Positions 46,481-56,827 of a stretch of DNA of 64,000 bases are shown one piece after another (the first letter of the stretch is position 1; the number at the start of each line of letters is the position of its first letter). The notes under the pieces are model-generated. The model was given only the letters and a program-made list of their open reading frames with translations. It made no database searches and had not been told where the DNA came from. Location of the stretch: assembly GCA_024663395.1 (NCBI GenBank), contig JANFAH010000013.1:434001-498000 (forward strand), read 5' to 3'. The DNA is from Pisolithus tinctorius. Its lineage: Eukaryota > Basidiomycota > Agaricomycetes > Boletales > Pisolithaceae. The position numbers and the translations under genes are program-made.

Positions 46481-46908
46481 ATAAGAACTGAAATATGTAG
46501 CATCTTAGTATGGATTCCACCACAGGGTCAATAAAAACGTACCCAGGAGATAAGAGGCATTTGAAGGGGAGAGGAGTTAAATAAAGCAATATTGCTATAG
46601 TAGAACTGTTGAAGTGTGCCCTGGCACTGAGTCGGAGTGCCAGCCCACGAAATGGAGTCACATCATCCAACGTTCCTCCAACAACACTAGCGTTGCTGAT
46701 ATCTGTGAGACCATCAAGGGGGAGATAAATGAGAAAAAAAAATGGATCACACACCTACATGGTATATAGAACCTTGCACCCAGTGAATATTCCATGCACG
46801 GATGCCAGGAACACAGTCTTCAATGCCCTGAGTTGCACTATGCAAGGTAGCGCCTCCACGAAATGGAGTCTTGTCCGTGTGACTGGTACCACGAGCATGC
46901 CAAGTTTA
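46481..46908. other. Unassigned, upstream of the hypothetical gene
   Basis: Possibly holds 5' exons of the minus-strand gene; no motif recognised. Confidence 0.3.
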
Positions 46909-46993
46909 CTGAGATAGGCACCAAACCTATCTCAGCACTCAAAGGGCACCAAACCCTTCGAATCCTGGCAGAGGAACACGCCAAACGTTCCTC
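46909..46993 (-). repeat. Hairpin cluster 1 (three hairpins)
   Basis: Hairpin one pairs CTGAGATAGG with CCTATCTCAG (10 bp) around loop CACCAAA (46,919-46,925). Hairpin two pairs AAGGG with CCCTT around CACCAAA (46,947-46,953). Hairpin three pairs GAGGAAC with GTTCCTC around a loop with CGCCAAA (46,978-46,986). On the minus strand the loops read TTTGGTG, TTTGGTG, TTTGGCG, as in clusters 2-6. Confidence 0.8.
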
Positions 46994-47465
46994 TCCACAA
47001 CACGAATTGATAAAAAGAAAGAAAAATAAAGAAGTTACTCACTTAGATGATACTGTGAGGGCGGTTGTGGATTAAGACATGTGGATCGTTTGAAGGGCTT
47101 GCAAAAGAAGTGCGACAAGTGCAGTGAGCATGTGATCATTACTGCATTAAGTCAGAGCTGACTTAGCATGAGAAATTTGCTGGCAGTGCACACAGACTAT
47201 TTGTGGTGGCAGTGCCATGGCAATGTTGCAATGCTGCCAGTATGCAGTCAGGTTCATGCATGTGGGGTAGGCTAATTGGTGCCTTAACCTAATATATAAC
47301 ATATGTTGTAATGCCCCCTGTGTTCAATTCGAACCACAGTCCCGGAGGTAATACTGACAAATTAATTGTCATAGGTGTGTACTTAGTAACCAAACATACA
47401 CAACGTTGACATGTTCGCACACTTCTCTTCCTCACTCCACCTCTACTCTCTCCTCATTAATCCTA
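46994..47465. other. Unassigned
   Basis: No gene recognised. A small inverted repeat TGTGTTCAATTCGAACCACA lies near 47,320. Confidence 0.3.
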
Positions 47466-47554
47466 TGCCAGGGGAATGCTTGGTGTGTCCCCTACCAAGC
47501 ATCAGGGGCTTGGTGCCCTTGACAGCTCTCGAAGGCTTGGAGCCTTCAAGAGTT
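47466..47554 (+). repeat. Hairpin cluster 2
   Basis: GGGGA/TCCCC around CTTGGTG with flanks (47,471-47,492). TCAGGGG/CCCTTGA around CTTGGTG (about 47,502-47,522). GAAGG/CCTTC around CTTGGAG (47,531-47,547), with outer CTCT/AGAG pairing. TACCAAG and CTTGGTA form an outer inverted repeat. Confidence 0.8.
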
Positions 47555-47689
47555 GTCTTGGTATGGATTGGCTGTCGGTCACATGGATGAGACTCCATCT
47601 GATGGAGGTGCTACATCATATAGCACAACTCGGGGCATTGAAGACTGTCAGCTTTCCTTGGCTACCCTGGAGTCCATCTTTTACTTTCC

Positions 47690-48442
47690 AAAGGAGACTC
47701 AGCTGTTCACATTACCCGCTGGTGAGTTCAAGGCTTGTGTCTCCCCTAGACATTAATCAAGTTTCTCTTTGCTTTCTCAAACTTCCTGATCAACACTACA
47801 TTCTCTCCATCAACTGTTAAGGCCGACATTTCTCCTTGGCTGCCCCCATCTCTGCCATCTCCTTCTGAAACAAGACTGTTCACTTTGCCCATTGGTGAGT
47901 TCAAGGTTTGTGTCTCCCTTCCTTGGCTGATCTCCAATCGTCTTTGTATAGGGACACTAATTGGGATTCTCTTGCTCGCTTTCTTACTATCCTGGTTAAC
48001 GCAGCATTCTCTCCATCATCTATTAAGGCCAATGGTTTTCTGTGGCTACCCCCAGCTCCACCTTCTCCTTCTGAGACAAGACTCCATTCACTTTGCCCAC
48101 TGGTGAGTTCGAGGCTTGCATCTCCCCCTTCCTTCGCTGATCTCCAATCATCTTTGTATAGGGATGCTAATCGGGATTCTCTTGCTCACTTTCTTACTTT
48201 CCTGGTTAATGCAGCATTCTCTCCATTATCTATTAAGACTGATGGTTTGTTGTAGCTACCCCCAGTTCCATCTTCTCCTTCTGATACTAGAGTCTTTTCA
48301 ATTTGCCCTCTGGTGAGTTCAAGGCTAGCATCTCCCTTCCTTCACTGATCTCCAACCGTCTTTGTGTGGAGACACTAATCAGGTTCCTCATGTTCGCTTT
48401 CTTACTTTCATGGTCAACAGTACATTCTCTTCAACATCTATT
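47690..48442 (+). repeat. Tandem ~175-210-bp repeats with conserved splice-donor-like sites
   Basis: Units each contain CTGGTGAGTTC (47,720; 47,893; 48,101; 48,311), GCTGATCTCCAATC, GTATAGGGA-GCTAAT, TTTCTTACT and a GCAGCATTCTCTCC stretch. Frames across the units encode a repeated ~65-residue pattern (ADLQSSLYRD, FLTFLVNAAFSP). They may be duplicated exons of a plus-strand gene or plain repeats. No known domain. Confidence 0.55.
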
Positions 48443-48540
48443 ATGCCAGGGGAACGTTTGGTGCGTCCCCTACCAAGTGCCAGGGGCTTGGTGCCCTTGG
48501 CAGCTCTCAAACGCTTGGAGCCTTCGAAAGTCATCTTGGT
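48443..48540 (+). repeat. Hairpin cluster 3
   Basis: GGGGAACG/CGTCCCC-type stem around TTTGGTG (48,449-48,470). TGCCAGGGG pairs with CCCTTGGCA (one G-T wobble) around CTTGGTG (48,478-48,502). The third hairpin around CTTGGAG is degenerate (48,505-48,530). About 85% like cluster 2. Confidence 0.8.
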
Positions 48541-49715
48541 ATGGATATACCCTAAACTCTACCTTTTTGTTTCCCAAGGATATTCCATTCATTTTACAAG
48601 CTGGTGAGTTCGAGGCTCGCTTGTTTCCTCAGTTCCTGATCCCTGATTACTCCTGTGTAGGGATGCTAATTAAGTCTTCCCACCTTTCCCAGTGTTGTCT
48701 CTGCTTCCGTCATGGTGAGCTGCAAAGGAGTAAGTGTTTAGCCTTTGCATCTATTCTGTTAGTGATATTCTTTACCTGGGGCATACAATGATCCGTTTAA
48801 TGAGAGTGCAATTACGACATTCCTACAGACCATGCATGCAGGATTCACCGAGGCAGATCCTACGTGTTATTCCATGGCTGCTAACAAATGGGGAAGAAGA
48901 ACCTTCTGTTGGAGATCCGCCTATCGACTTACAATATTGTCTGTGTTTCTCTCCCTCTCCCTTCCATTCCTCGTCTCACTATGTGCCAGCCACCCTCACT
49001 CAATAATGGGCAAAGCATAAGTGCCATCAACCTAAGTGTGTGATTTTCTAACCACTGTCTGATAGCTAACATTCAAGGGTTATGCAGGTGCTTTAATCAC
49101 AATTGTTTCGCATCTTGAACTGAGCACAGTCGATGCTGCAACCCTTGCTGACATCTTACTTTCGAGATCCCAGTATGAAGGTGGGCAATTTTCCAAGACT
49201 TTTTTTCCTTGACAGTAATCATCTCCCATAGCACCATCATTTCCATTGAGTTCGGCTCCCTCAATGTCGTCATCCTGTCAGGAGGGTACCACTGTGGTCC
49301 CTTTCCTCCCCTTTTCCCCCATCAGTGTGGAGGTCCCCACTCCCCCTGTATCAATACATCTAATGTCAGCCGACACCCCTGACTCCACCACTGTTCTCGT
49401 CTGCGGACATCTGGACATGGAACCAAGGGATCCGTCCCTGGCGGATGAGTGTTGGCATACTTCAACCAGAGTATTTTTTATGGTGACCCTGTAAACATAC
49501 CTGCTTTGTATAAAGTTTTGCTTTTTGTATTTTATTTTTATTTTCGCTCAAGTGTAACCAATAACCTGACTACTAACAGATTTTCCACCTGGTGCAGGTA
49601 AGTGGAGATATCGCAAATACAAAGGTTTCAAGATCAGGATCTTTTTATCATGTACGTGTTATTACTGACCTGCATCCATTCTTGCCTCAACCATTTGGCA
49701 CAGTCGTCCACAAGA
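48541..49715. other. Unassigned, exon-like fragments
   Basis: Plus-strand frames such as FNESAITTFLQTMHAGFTEA (about 48,795) and a Pro/Ser/Thr-rich one at 49,246-49,494 look coding but could not be tied to a known family or a clear gene model. Confidence 0.3.
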
Positions 49716-49944
49716 GTTGAGGGCTTGGCACCCTTGGGGGTTTGGAGCCTTCGAAGGTTCTCGTTGATTGTGTCTATGAGACCCTTGGGAACAGAGTCAT
49801 GGCATTGTTCAAGCCTTTCCATTCACCGTTGTCGCACACGTATCATATTACTAAGTGGTATGTATTCTCTCTGTCTTGGTTATTGCATCTTCCTTACTGT
49901 TCTCTTGCTATTCCAGCATTTACTGATGTTTCATTGTTGATCGC
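49716..49944 (+). repeat. Hairpin cluster 4 and first exon-like repeat unit
   Basis: GAGGG/CCCTT around CTTGGCA and a second hairpin around TTTGGAG (49,716-49,762). An exon-like unit ends TACTAAGTGGTATGTATTC (about 49,850-49,868); two related units lie at 51,798-52,230, right of LTR F. Confidence 0.55.
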
Positions 49945-51797
49945 TGTCACACACCGAAGGTGTTGTGGACATGGTTACAGCTGACTCTGCCTAACTCATT
50001 GACGAGTTGCACACAATGCCCAGGCATGCAGATGAAGACTAAAGTCCTCATGCATAGAAAGACTGTCAGACATTAACAGTCATCCTTTGCACAAGAATGA
50101 GTTGTCAGTGCTAAAGAGAAAAGAAGAAGCAAGTTAAGCACATGTTAAAGGTTTTTAGTGCCCATGTACAGCATTCTGGTTTTCATCATATCTCCACCAT
50201 TTCCAAAGATATCGACTCCGTTCCCACACTCGCTTAAAGTGCTCAGCCCCATAATTCTTCCTTCCAAATTTGGAGAGGATCCTCACACCCTGCACGTTTC
50301 TACAGCACTCCATCCATCAGATGCTCATTTCACTAGGTCCATCAATCATGGCCATCTCTTCATCGATCATCTCACTTGTCTCATTTGCCAGAGACAGTGG
50401 CTACGTATATCTGCCAGGTGTTCCCACCAGCTTCTGTCCTGAAGCCCCCTGGTTCATCCCATTGTTGTCAGCCCCATCTCATCCCATGCAGCTTGGTCAG
50501 TGTATTCTCCTTGTCAGTATGACTTCCAGAAAGATGTTCTTTGGTCACCTCAGGTCTGTCACTTGGTCAGAAAGGTCTTATGTGGTCATTTCAGTCTCCC
50601 CAGTTGATGAAGCATATGGATCGTTCCTCCCTGCTCCCTGCACCATTTTTATTCCAGTCTCATCCATCATTCTTCCTGCATTGCAACAGCTGCAGTATGG
50701 TCTACTGTCCTCCAGCCTCCCTAATCGCATTCATGATGAGTATGACATGCATCTTGCCTTCTTACTGCAAGATCCAGCAAAAGATGTCCCCCCTTCTCCT
50801 CCTCCTCCATCAGAACCCCATCCATGAAGTTTTTGTTAACTTCGCTGAGAGGATGGAAGGGTGGGAGACACGATCACATATGCTCTCATTGCCCCACAGA
50901 CCCCCAATGCCCTAGCCCCCTTTGACACCTGACTCATGCCCTTCAATTCTGGAATTAATACTTCCCTATCTGGAAACACTGTCCATCTGTCATGCCGTCT
51001 TTGGATCTAGAGATGTCTCTGCCAAGATCTAACTTGCATTGCCACCCCCTAATGTGATATCAGTGCACTTACTCAGTTTCTGATTCTATTTGACTCATTT
51101 TGTGATGTTTTGACTATCCTTGACTCGTTCATTGCCAATACTTACCAATCTTCTTTGCTTGCTTACTTTTCATTTCTTGCTTACTCATCATGATTACTCA
51201 GTCCTTACTCATTACTTACCAAGTGTTTGTGCCTTGTTTGTCACAAGCTGTGCTCCCCCCTCAGTATATAAACCCCCATGTACTTAGCTACCAGGAAGCA
51301 ATCAGAAGCCATTCACTCAGCAGTCAGTCAGTTCTTCAGTGCATAACTCATTGTTGACAGTTGAGGCTCATTCAGAAGAGTCTATCTGTCTCCATTCATA
51401 TCATTGGTAGTTGAGGCTCCACGAAGGGGTCTATCTGCCTCCATCCTTCATCATCTGAAGCTTCCTCTTAGTCAGCAGTCTTAGTCATCCCCCCCACTCC
51501 TGCATAACTCGTCATCGACTTGTGCAAGGAGTATATTCTATCAAAGTCCATTACCCCCAAGTACTTTCGGCTGAACACCTTCACTCTGTTCAGCATCCCC
51601 TCCTCAGTCATCATCCATTCATCTACTCCTGCGTAACTCGTCAACAACTTGTGCCAGGAGCACCTCTACTTGAAGTCTCCCCCACATTTAGTTTCTCTGC
51701 ACTCCAGGTTCTGCAGAGGCAAACCACCACTTGCTCTTATTTGTCTTTTGTGTTGGATTTGTTTGGTTTTCACCAGCATTCCACACTTTGACTCACA
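49945..51797 (+). mobile_element. LTR F copy 1, 1,853-bp solo LTR
   Basis: Starts TGTCACACACC and ends TTTGACTCACA, flanked by TCGC (49,941-49,944 and 51,798-51,801). Copy 2 at 56,828-58,677 aligns end to end. A promoter-like CAGTATATAAACCC is at about 51,261. Unusually long for a solo LTR. It contains a 185-codon frame (50,270-50,827) partly conserved in copy 2, but two overlapping frames are equally conserved, so coding is not supported. Confidence 0.85.
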
Positions 51798-52230
51798 TCG
51801 CATGCATAAAACCCACATGAACAGAGCTCATCTTCCGAGGCTCTCCATTTACCACTGTTGCACATGTATCCCATTACCAAGTGGTACGTATTCCCTCCAT
51901 TTTGGGCATTCAGGGCTTCGAATCTCTGCTTATTAGCGATGTATTTCCTCTGTTTTTGTTATTACATGTTCCATTCAGCTCCTTCCCCTGTCTCGGCATT
52001 CACCACGGTTCATTCTTAGGGGTTTTGGCCCTTCAAGGGTTTGTTGTGCAGGTTCATTTTCGATCGCATGCATGAGGCCTGCATGAACAGAGTCCGAATT
52101 GTTCAAGTCTCTGCTCACTACTGTTGCATGCATGTGTTATTACGAAGTGGTACATACTCTCTGTATTGGTTGTTGCATATTCCTTATGGTCTGTTCCACC
52201 TGGTATTTATCACAATACAGCATGACACCG
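51798..52230 (+). repeat. Two exon-like ~250-bp tandem units with hairpin cluster 5
   Basis: Both units hold GATCGCATGCAT or ATCGCATGCAT, ATGAACAGAG, CACTGTTGCACATGT-type and AAGTGGTACGTA/AAGTGGTACATA, a donor-like end. AGGGGTTTTGGCCCTTCAAGG at about 52,018 is a further hairpin of the same loop type. The unit left of LTR F (49,760-49,944) makes three, so LTR F landed in this array. Confidence 0.5.
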
Positions 52231-52423
52231 ACCTTCTTTTCTGACATTTTCCTTTTGTTCCACTCGCTACTCATGTAATAACCGCAAGCATCATTATTCC
52301 ATTGCAACAAGCCACCATTTTACCGAATAACTCCATGGGTTTTTTTATGTCAGGTAAGGCATGGCTTTACTTAAATACCTCATCTGACTGCTTTTCCCCT
52401 CCTCCATTGTTATCGACATGCCT

Positions 52424-53440
52424 CGTGTGCCAAAAAGTGTTGACCAAGTCATGGACAACTCTACAGATTTGCACACCCAGGTTCTTCAAAACTGCAAAAT
52501 CCCCACCACCAAGATGGCCCCTCCACCAGAGGTAAGCTATCTTGTCACTGTCAATCCCATCTGACCTCCTGCTTTCACAGATCAAAACAGACAAGCCCAG
52601 GCCCTGGCACGCAGTGCAACCGCCTGAAGGATGGGAAGAACATATGTTTGGTCTCTGTGACAGGAGGAGATCACTCACGCCTAGTGTCTCTGTGTCCTCC
52701 CAAAATTCTACTGCCCCAATCTTGCAGGAAGTCCAGGTTGAGGGCACTCTGATGGACAAGGATGCTGGTGAGGCTGAGGCTGAGGAGGTTGAGGTCAATG
52801 TTCTGGCTGACAAGGGCAGTCAATGTCCTGATGATGGGGCTAGTCAACTTCTGGACAATGAAGGTTCGTTTCTTTTTGAATATTTTTCTCATTCTCTCAC
52901 AGTTCTGTAGATGTTACGTTGTTATATCCTTGACTTGGGGGTTTGGTGCCCCCCTTCTCTCATATGACTGTGGGTTTGGTGCCCAATGGTCTAAAGCTAG
53001 GCGCTTTGGATCCTCATGAAAGTCACCAAGTATCCTGTGTCATTTTCACTTTTTTTTCTAGACACTTTGTTATCATTTGATGTGTTTCATGTCGCACTGC
53101 AATCCATTCTCTTCCGATATTGACATGTTCATAGTAGATGATGACAGTTCTGAATCTTCACTTCCTCCATCTTCGCCACCAGCTGAAGACTCCAGTTCCG
53201 ACACCAAGGATGAGTTTCCCCCATGTTGTCCTGGTCACCATGTGGAACACAAACCTAAAAGCAAGGGCAAAAGTAGGGCTATGGATGTTGACAACAGTGA
53301 TATAGTGAGTCAGGATGATTGTGAACACACCTGGAATGCGAAATTTAAGAAGACTGGGAACTTGTCCCATGCTGCTCTCGATGGGATACGTGACTTCACG
53401 ACCAAAGTCAAGGCAAAAGCAGAAGAACTTGGACATTGAC
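52424..53440 (+). pseudogene. Hypothetical gene, 5' part, cut by a chromovirus
   Basis: MPRVPKSVDQVMDNSTDLHT opens exon 1; an intron at about 52,536-52,583 (GTAAGC...CACAG) leads to KTDKPRPWHAVQPPEGWEEH. Acidic sequence follows, then another intron and MFIVDDDSSESSLPPSSPP to DFTTKVKAKAEELGH. A TGA stands directly at the insertion. The 3' part is at 61,610-63,114 on the same strand and in the same frame. Hairpin cluster 6 lies in the second intron. The family is known to me from Agaricomycetes as a multi-copy protein of unknown function. Confidence 0.65.
52937..53003 (+). repeat. Hairpin cluster 6
   Basis: GGGGG/CCCCC around TTTGGTG (52,937-52,953). TGGG/CCCA around TTTGGTG (52,971-52,985). 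A weak third motif GCGCTTTGGATCC near 53,001. Confidence 0.7.
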
Positions 53441-53444
53441 ATGG

Positions 53445-53900
53445 TGTTATGCTCAACCAAAGTCAAGATGTAGGGAGAGCTCAAATGCAGACTAAGGGTT
53501 TCTACTGAGCAATGGCTGCAGTAACCTTCATAAACGATGAAGGATTTGGACAATGCTGGTAAGAGTGGTCTGGGTTAGGGACACTGAGGGCGAAGTTCTG
53601 AGTGAGAACGCTGCATATGATTGAGCAGCTCAAGTCTGGGTTTCCAGGACTTGAGCTGGCAGTCTAAATACTACAAGGAAACGGACCATGAGGTGTCTGC
53701 ATGTAAATGAGCTAACTATGCCATTGGTTGAACAACAACAGCACATGTCCCAAGCATGTAACGAGCGAGTAACACTAATGGTGGAAATAGGGAGCCGTTG
53801 GATCAGAGAGAAGACAGCTCGAAAAGGAAACACTGTCCAATGGATCAAGCACATGGTAAACATACAGTGAAAAGAGAAAAGATAGGGGTGAAATGTAACA
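53445..53900 (-). repeat. 3' LTR of the chromovirus
   Basis: 456 bp; pairs with 61,149-61,604. Preceded on the element's sense strand by the polypurine tract at 53,901-53,913. Confidence 0.95.
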
Positions 53901-53913
53901 TTACCCCCCTTCT
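53901..53913 (-). other. Polypurine tract of the chromovirus
   Basis: On the minus strand AGAAGGGGGGTAA directly before the 3' LTR TGTTA. Confidence 0.8.
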
Positions 53914-53937
53914 AAGCATTGAAGTCCCCAACTTCAA

Positions 53938-54315
53938 CTACTCTCCATAAGGTTCTCCAGTCATATTACTGATGGTGGAATCGTCGAAGTCGAAATCATT
54001 GTCATACAAGTCATTATCCTCACTCCCAATGAGGGTACGGTCATCCACCAAGGCAGGGGTGGCAATTCTGTCCTGTAAAGGACAATGAGGGCATAAAGAA
54101 GGACATTGGGCTTGGGTATGCCCAGGACAAGTGGCATGGCAAAGGGGACACTTGTAGAGTCCACAATTGACATGAACGTGGCTGAGATGGCAACAGACAT
54201 AGCAAGTCTGGCAGTAATGGGGGTCAGACAGAGTAAGTGGCCTATCAAACTCTGTCATGGTGTTCAGCACAGGGGAAGGAGGCAACTGTGCAAGGGTTTT
54301 GATGATGTTTAACAT
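53938..54315 (-). CDS. Accessory ORF with two zinc knuckles, sense strand of the chromovirus
   Basis: A 125-codon frame (Met at 54,315) between the chromodomain and the 3' LTR. Residues about 38-80 hold CYVCCHLSHVHVNC (CX2CX4HX4C) and CPLCHATCPGHTQAQC (CX2CX6HX4C), with further CxxC pairs (YCQTC, CPHC). An acidic Asp-rich C-terminus follows. Zinc knuckles of this kind bind nucleic acid in gag; here the ORF is separate from gag and follows pol. I recall similar cysteine-rich ORFs in other basidiomycete elements, but a search is required. Upstream frame 54,545-54,360 may be its N-terminal part. Confidence 0.55.
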   Translation of the reverse strand: MLNIIKTLAQLPPSPVLNTMTEFDRPLTLSDPHYCQTCYVCCHLSHVHVNCGLYKCPLCHATCPGHTQAQCPSLCPHCPLQDRIATPALVDDRTLIGSEDNDLYDNDFDFDDSTISNMTGEPYGE

Positions 54316-54471
54316 GTAGTTGAGTTCTGCACAAGAGACACCAAAGGCAGTCTCAGGGTCTACTTCAGACGGGGAGTCGTGAGACTTGCAAGGTTGGGGG
54401 TTTGGGCCTGACAGACAGCAGGCATGGGGTCTATCGGCTCTTCAGAGAGAGCGAGACGAGTGGGAGGAACA

Positions 54472-54861
54472 TCAAGTGGGTTGTTTCTGAGGGGGGAAGT
54501 CCTTGGGGAAGCGTTTCTTATAAGCAGAGAGTGTGTCATCTGCATGTTCTAGGTGTGTTTGCTTTTGCCATGAGTTTTCAGATGAAGGATAACCCTTCCA
54601 TTTGATTAAAAAGGTGTGGCTGACTATCGCCTCAACCTTGTATTCCTCCTCTTCATTGACAAGGTCAGGTGGTGGAGCCGGGAAGTTCAGTCCATGAACA
54701 TCATTTTCATGATAGGGTGACAGGAGGGAGGTGTGGAAGACATTATGAATCTTCCATTGTGTGGGAATCATTAGGCGGTATGTGATCGGAGATAGTGAAG
54801 GGTCCTTCTTGTGTTGGGGCAAGCTTCCTATTTTCATAGGAGCATTTCAAATTTCGTGCTT
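54472..54861 (-). pseudogene. Chromovirus pol C-terminus with chromodomain
   Basis: LSPITYRLMIPTQWKIHNVFH and HTSLLSPYHEN are the usual integrase tail, then EEEYKVEAIVSHTFLIKWKG and YPSSENSWQ form a chromodomain (54,650-54,550). A TAG at about 54,859 and a TGA separate it from the integrase frame. Chromodomains guide integration to heterochromatin marks in this lineage. Confidence 0.85.
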
Positions 54862-56827
54862 CTACCAAACCTTATCACCTTTTTGGAATGGGGTGAAGGG
54901 TCGTGACAAGTAGTCTTTCATAGTTCTTCTGGCTAGGTCGTGGGCTGCGAGGGCTTCTTCTCTAGCCCTTTGGAGTTCCTCGAGTCTAGACTTGGTGGTG
55001 GGAAGGTGGGTGTCTGTGATAAGGGACAGAAGAGGTTTCAGTTCATAGCTGTACATGAGGTATAATGGCAATTGGTGGGTGATGGAATGAGGGCAATGGT
55101 TGTGTGTGAATTTGGCCATAGGGAGGTTGTCCACCCATGAAGCAGGGTCATTCTGGCAAAAGATGCGAAGATAAGTTTCTACCTCTTGATTCATGTGTTC
55201 TGTTTCTCCATTGGTCTGAGGGTGGTATGCTGTGGACAAGGCAAGGGAGTATCCCAAAAGGGAAGCGAGTTCTTTTGTGAAGGTGGAGGTGAACTGAGGG
55301 CCTCGATCTGATATTATTTTGTCGTACAACCCAAAGCGGGAGTAGACCTTTTTGAAAAAGAGTGCCACAATGTTGGCAGCAGACACGGTCTTCTTCATTG
55401 GTGTTAAAACTACCCCCTTTGTAAGCCCATGGTCTACCACGACCAAGAGGGAATCAAATCCATTAGAGACAGGGAGATCGGTGACCAGGTCACAAGAGAT
55501 CTGTTGGAAGGGGTGAGTCAAGGTTGAGGGGATGGGTGTTAGGGGTGGTGTCATTGGGTGGGTGTTAACCTTGTTCTGCTGGCATGTAGCACAGCCTTCA
55601 ACATATTTTCGGACAAAGGATGCAAGTCCAGGCCACCAAAACTTGGATGAAACATGTTGTCGGGTTTTCAAGACACCAGGGTGTCCAGCAGAGGAGTGAT
55701 CGTGATGGTTGGACATGACAGTTCATCAGAGGGCAGGGTCATCGGGGATGTACACCTGGTCTTTATAGAGTAGGACTCCACTTTCAAACCTCCAATTGGA
55801 GAGATGAGATTTGAATGGAAGTGGCATGTCAACATTTTCTATGGCATGTAGTGCCATTTGGACAATTGGGTCTTTTTCAGACAAGGACACAACCTTTTGA
55901 GTGAGGTTGGTATCGATGAGGTTAACAAACAAGGTCTGAGGGAGGAGGGTAACTCCTTTATTGTCTTCATCATCATCAGGGATATGGTCAGGTCGTCGGG
56001 AGAGGGTGTCTGGTGCAGCCAGGTCCTTGCCTGGAACGTGTTCAAGCTGCAGATCAAAGTCTGTGAGATCAAGAAGCCAACAAGCTTGGTGATGGTTCAG
56101 ATTCTGGGGTGATTTGAAGTATGTCAAGTTCTTGTGATCGATGAAGACCTTGACTGGGAAGGGGGATCCATGGAGATAGTGTCTCCAGGATTTCAGGGCT
56201 CGAATAACACCTAGGAGTTCTCTATCATAGATGTCATAGTTTTGTTCGGTGGGGTTAAACGACTGGGACAGATAGGCACAAGGTTGCCATTGTCCATTTG
56301 AGTCTTCTTGTAGGAGGATACCTCCCATTGCATACTTAGATGCATCTGTTGTGATTGTGAATGGCCAAGAGATATTGGGCATTCGTAGGGTCAGTTGTGC
56401 CATGAATATTCTTTTCAGGAGTTCAAAGGCACTCTGACATTTCTTCGACCAGTCCCAATTGGTAGTTTTCTTTGTTAGGTCGATGAGAGGTTGGGCAATG
56501 TCAGAGTAGTAGGGGATGAATCTCCTGTAGAAATTTGCAAATCCTAAAAAGGATCGCACATCCTTGACTTTCTTTGGGAGAGGCCAATTGGCAATTCCTT
56601 GAACTTTGATGGGGTCCATGGCAACAGTGTTTTCTTTGATGATCATTCCAAGGTATTCCACCTCGGTAAGATCAAAATGACATTTTTCTAGTTTCAGAGG
56701 GAGTGAAAGTTCCCTCATTCGTTTGAGAACACAGCGAGTTCTTTTTTTGTGTTCTTCAGGGTCATCAGAGAAGATGAGGAGGTCATCCATATAGATGACT
56801 AGCCAGCCTTCTGCGATCATGTCTCGG
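54862..56827 (-). pseudogene. Chromovirus RT end, RNase H and integrase
   Basis: From LTR F leftward: MIAEGWLVIYMDDLLIFSDD (RT YMDD intact), then VEYLGMIIKENTVAMDPIKV, FLGFANFYRRFIPYYSDIAQ, RNase H TTDASKYAMGGILLQ, YDRELLGVIRALKSWRHYL. A pair of TGA codons lies at about 55,720-55,725. Integrase zinc region NHHDHSSAGHPGVLKT with CATCQQNK, core CDLVTDLP, ISDRGPQFTS and YHPQTNGETEHMNQ (all three acidic residues). Otherwise well conserved. Confidence 0.9.

Noticed and set aside
47300..47345. tRNA-like B-box (GTTCAATTCGAACC)
   Set aside because: It is part of an inverted repeat, with no A-box, acceptor stem or CCA-adjacent pairing at the right distance.
50270..50915. 185- and 124-codon frames in LTR F as genes
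   Set aside because: Overlapping frames are about equally conserved between the two copies and copy 2 has a stop; the LTR borders explain the conservation.
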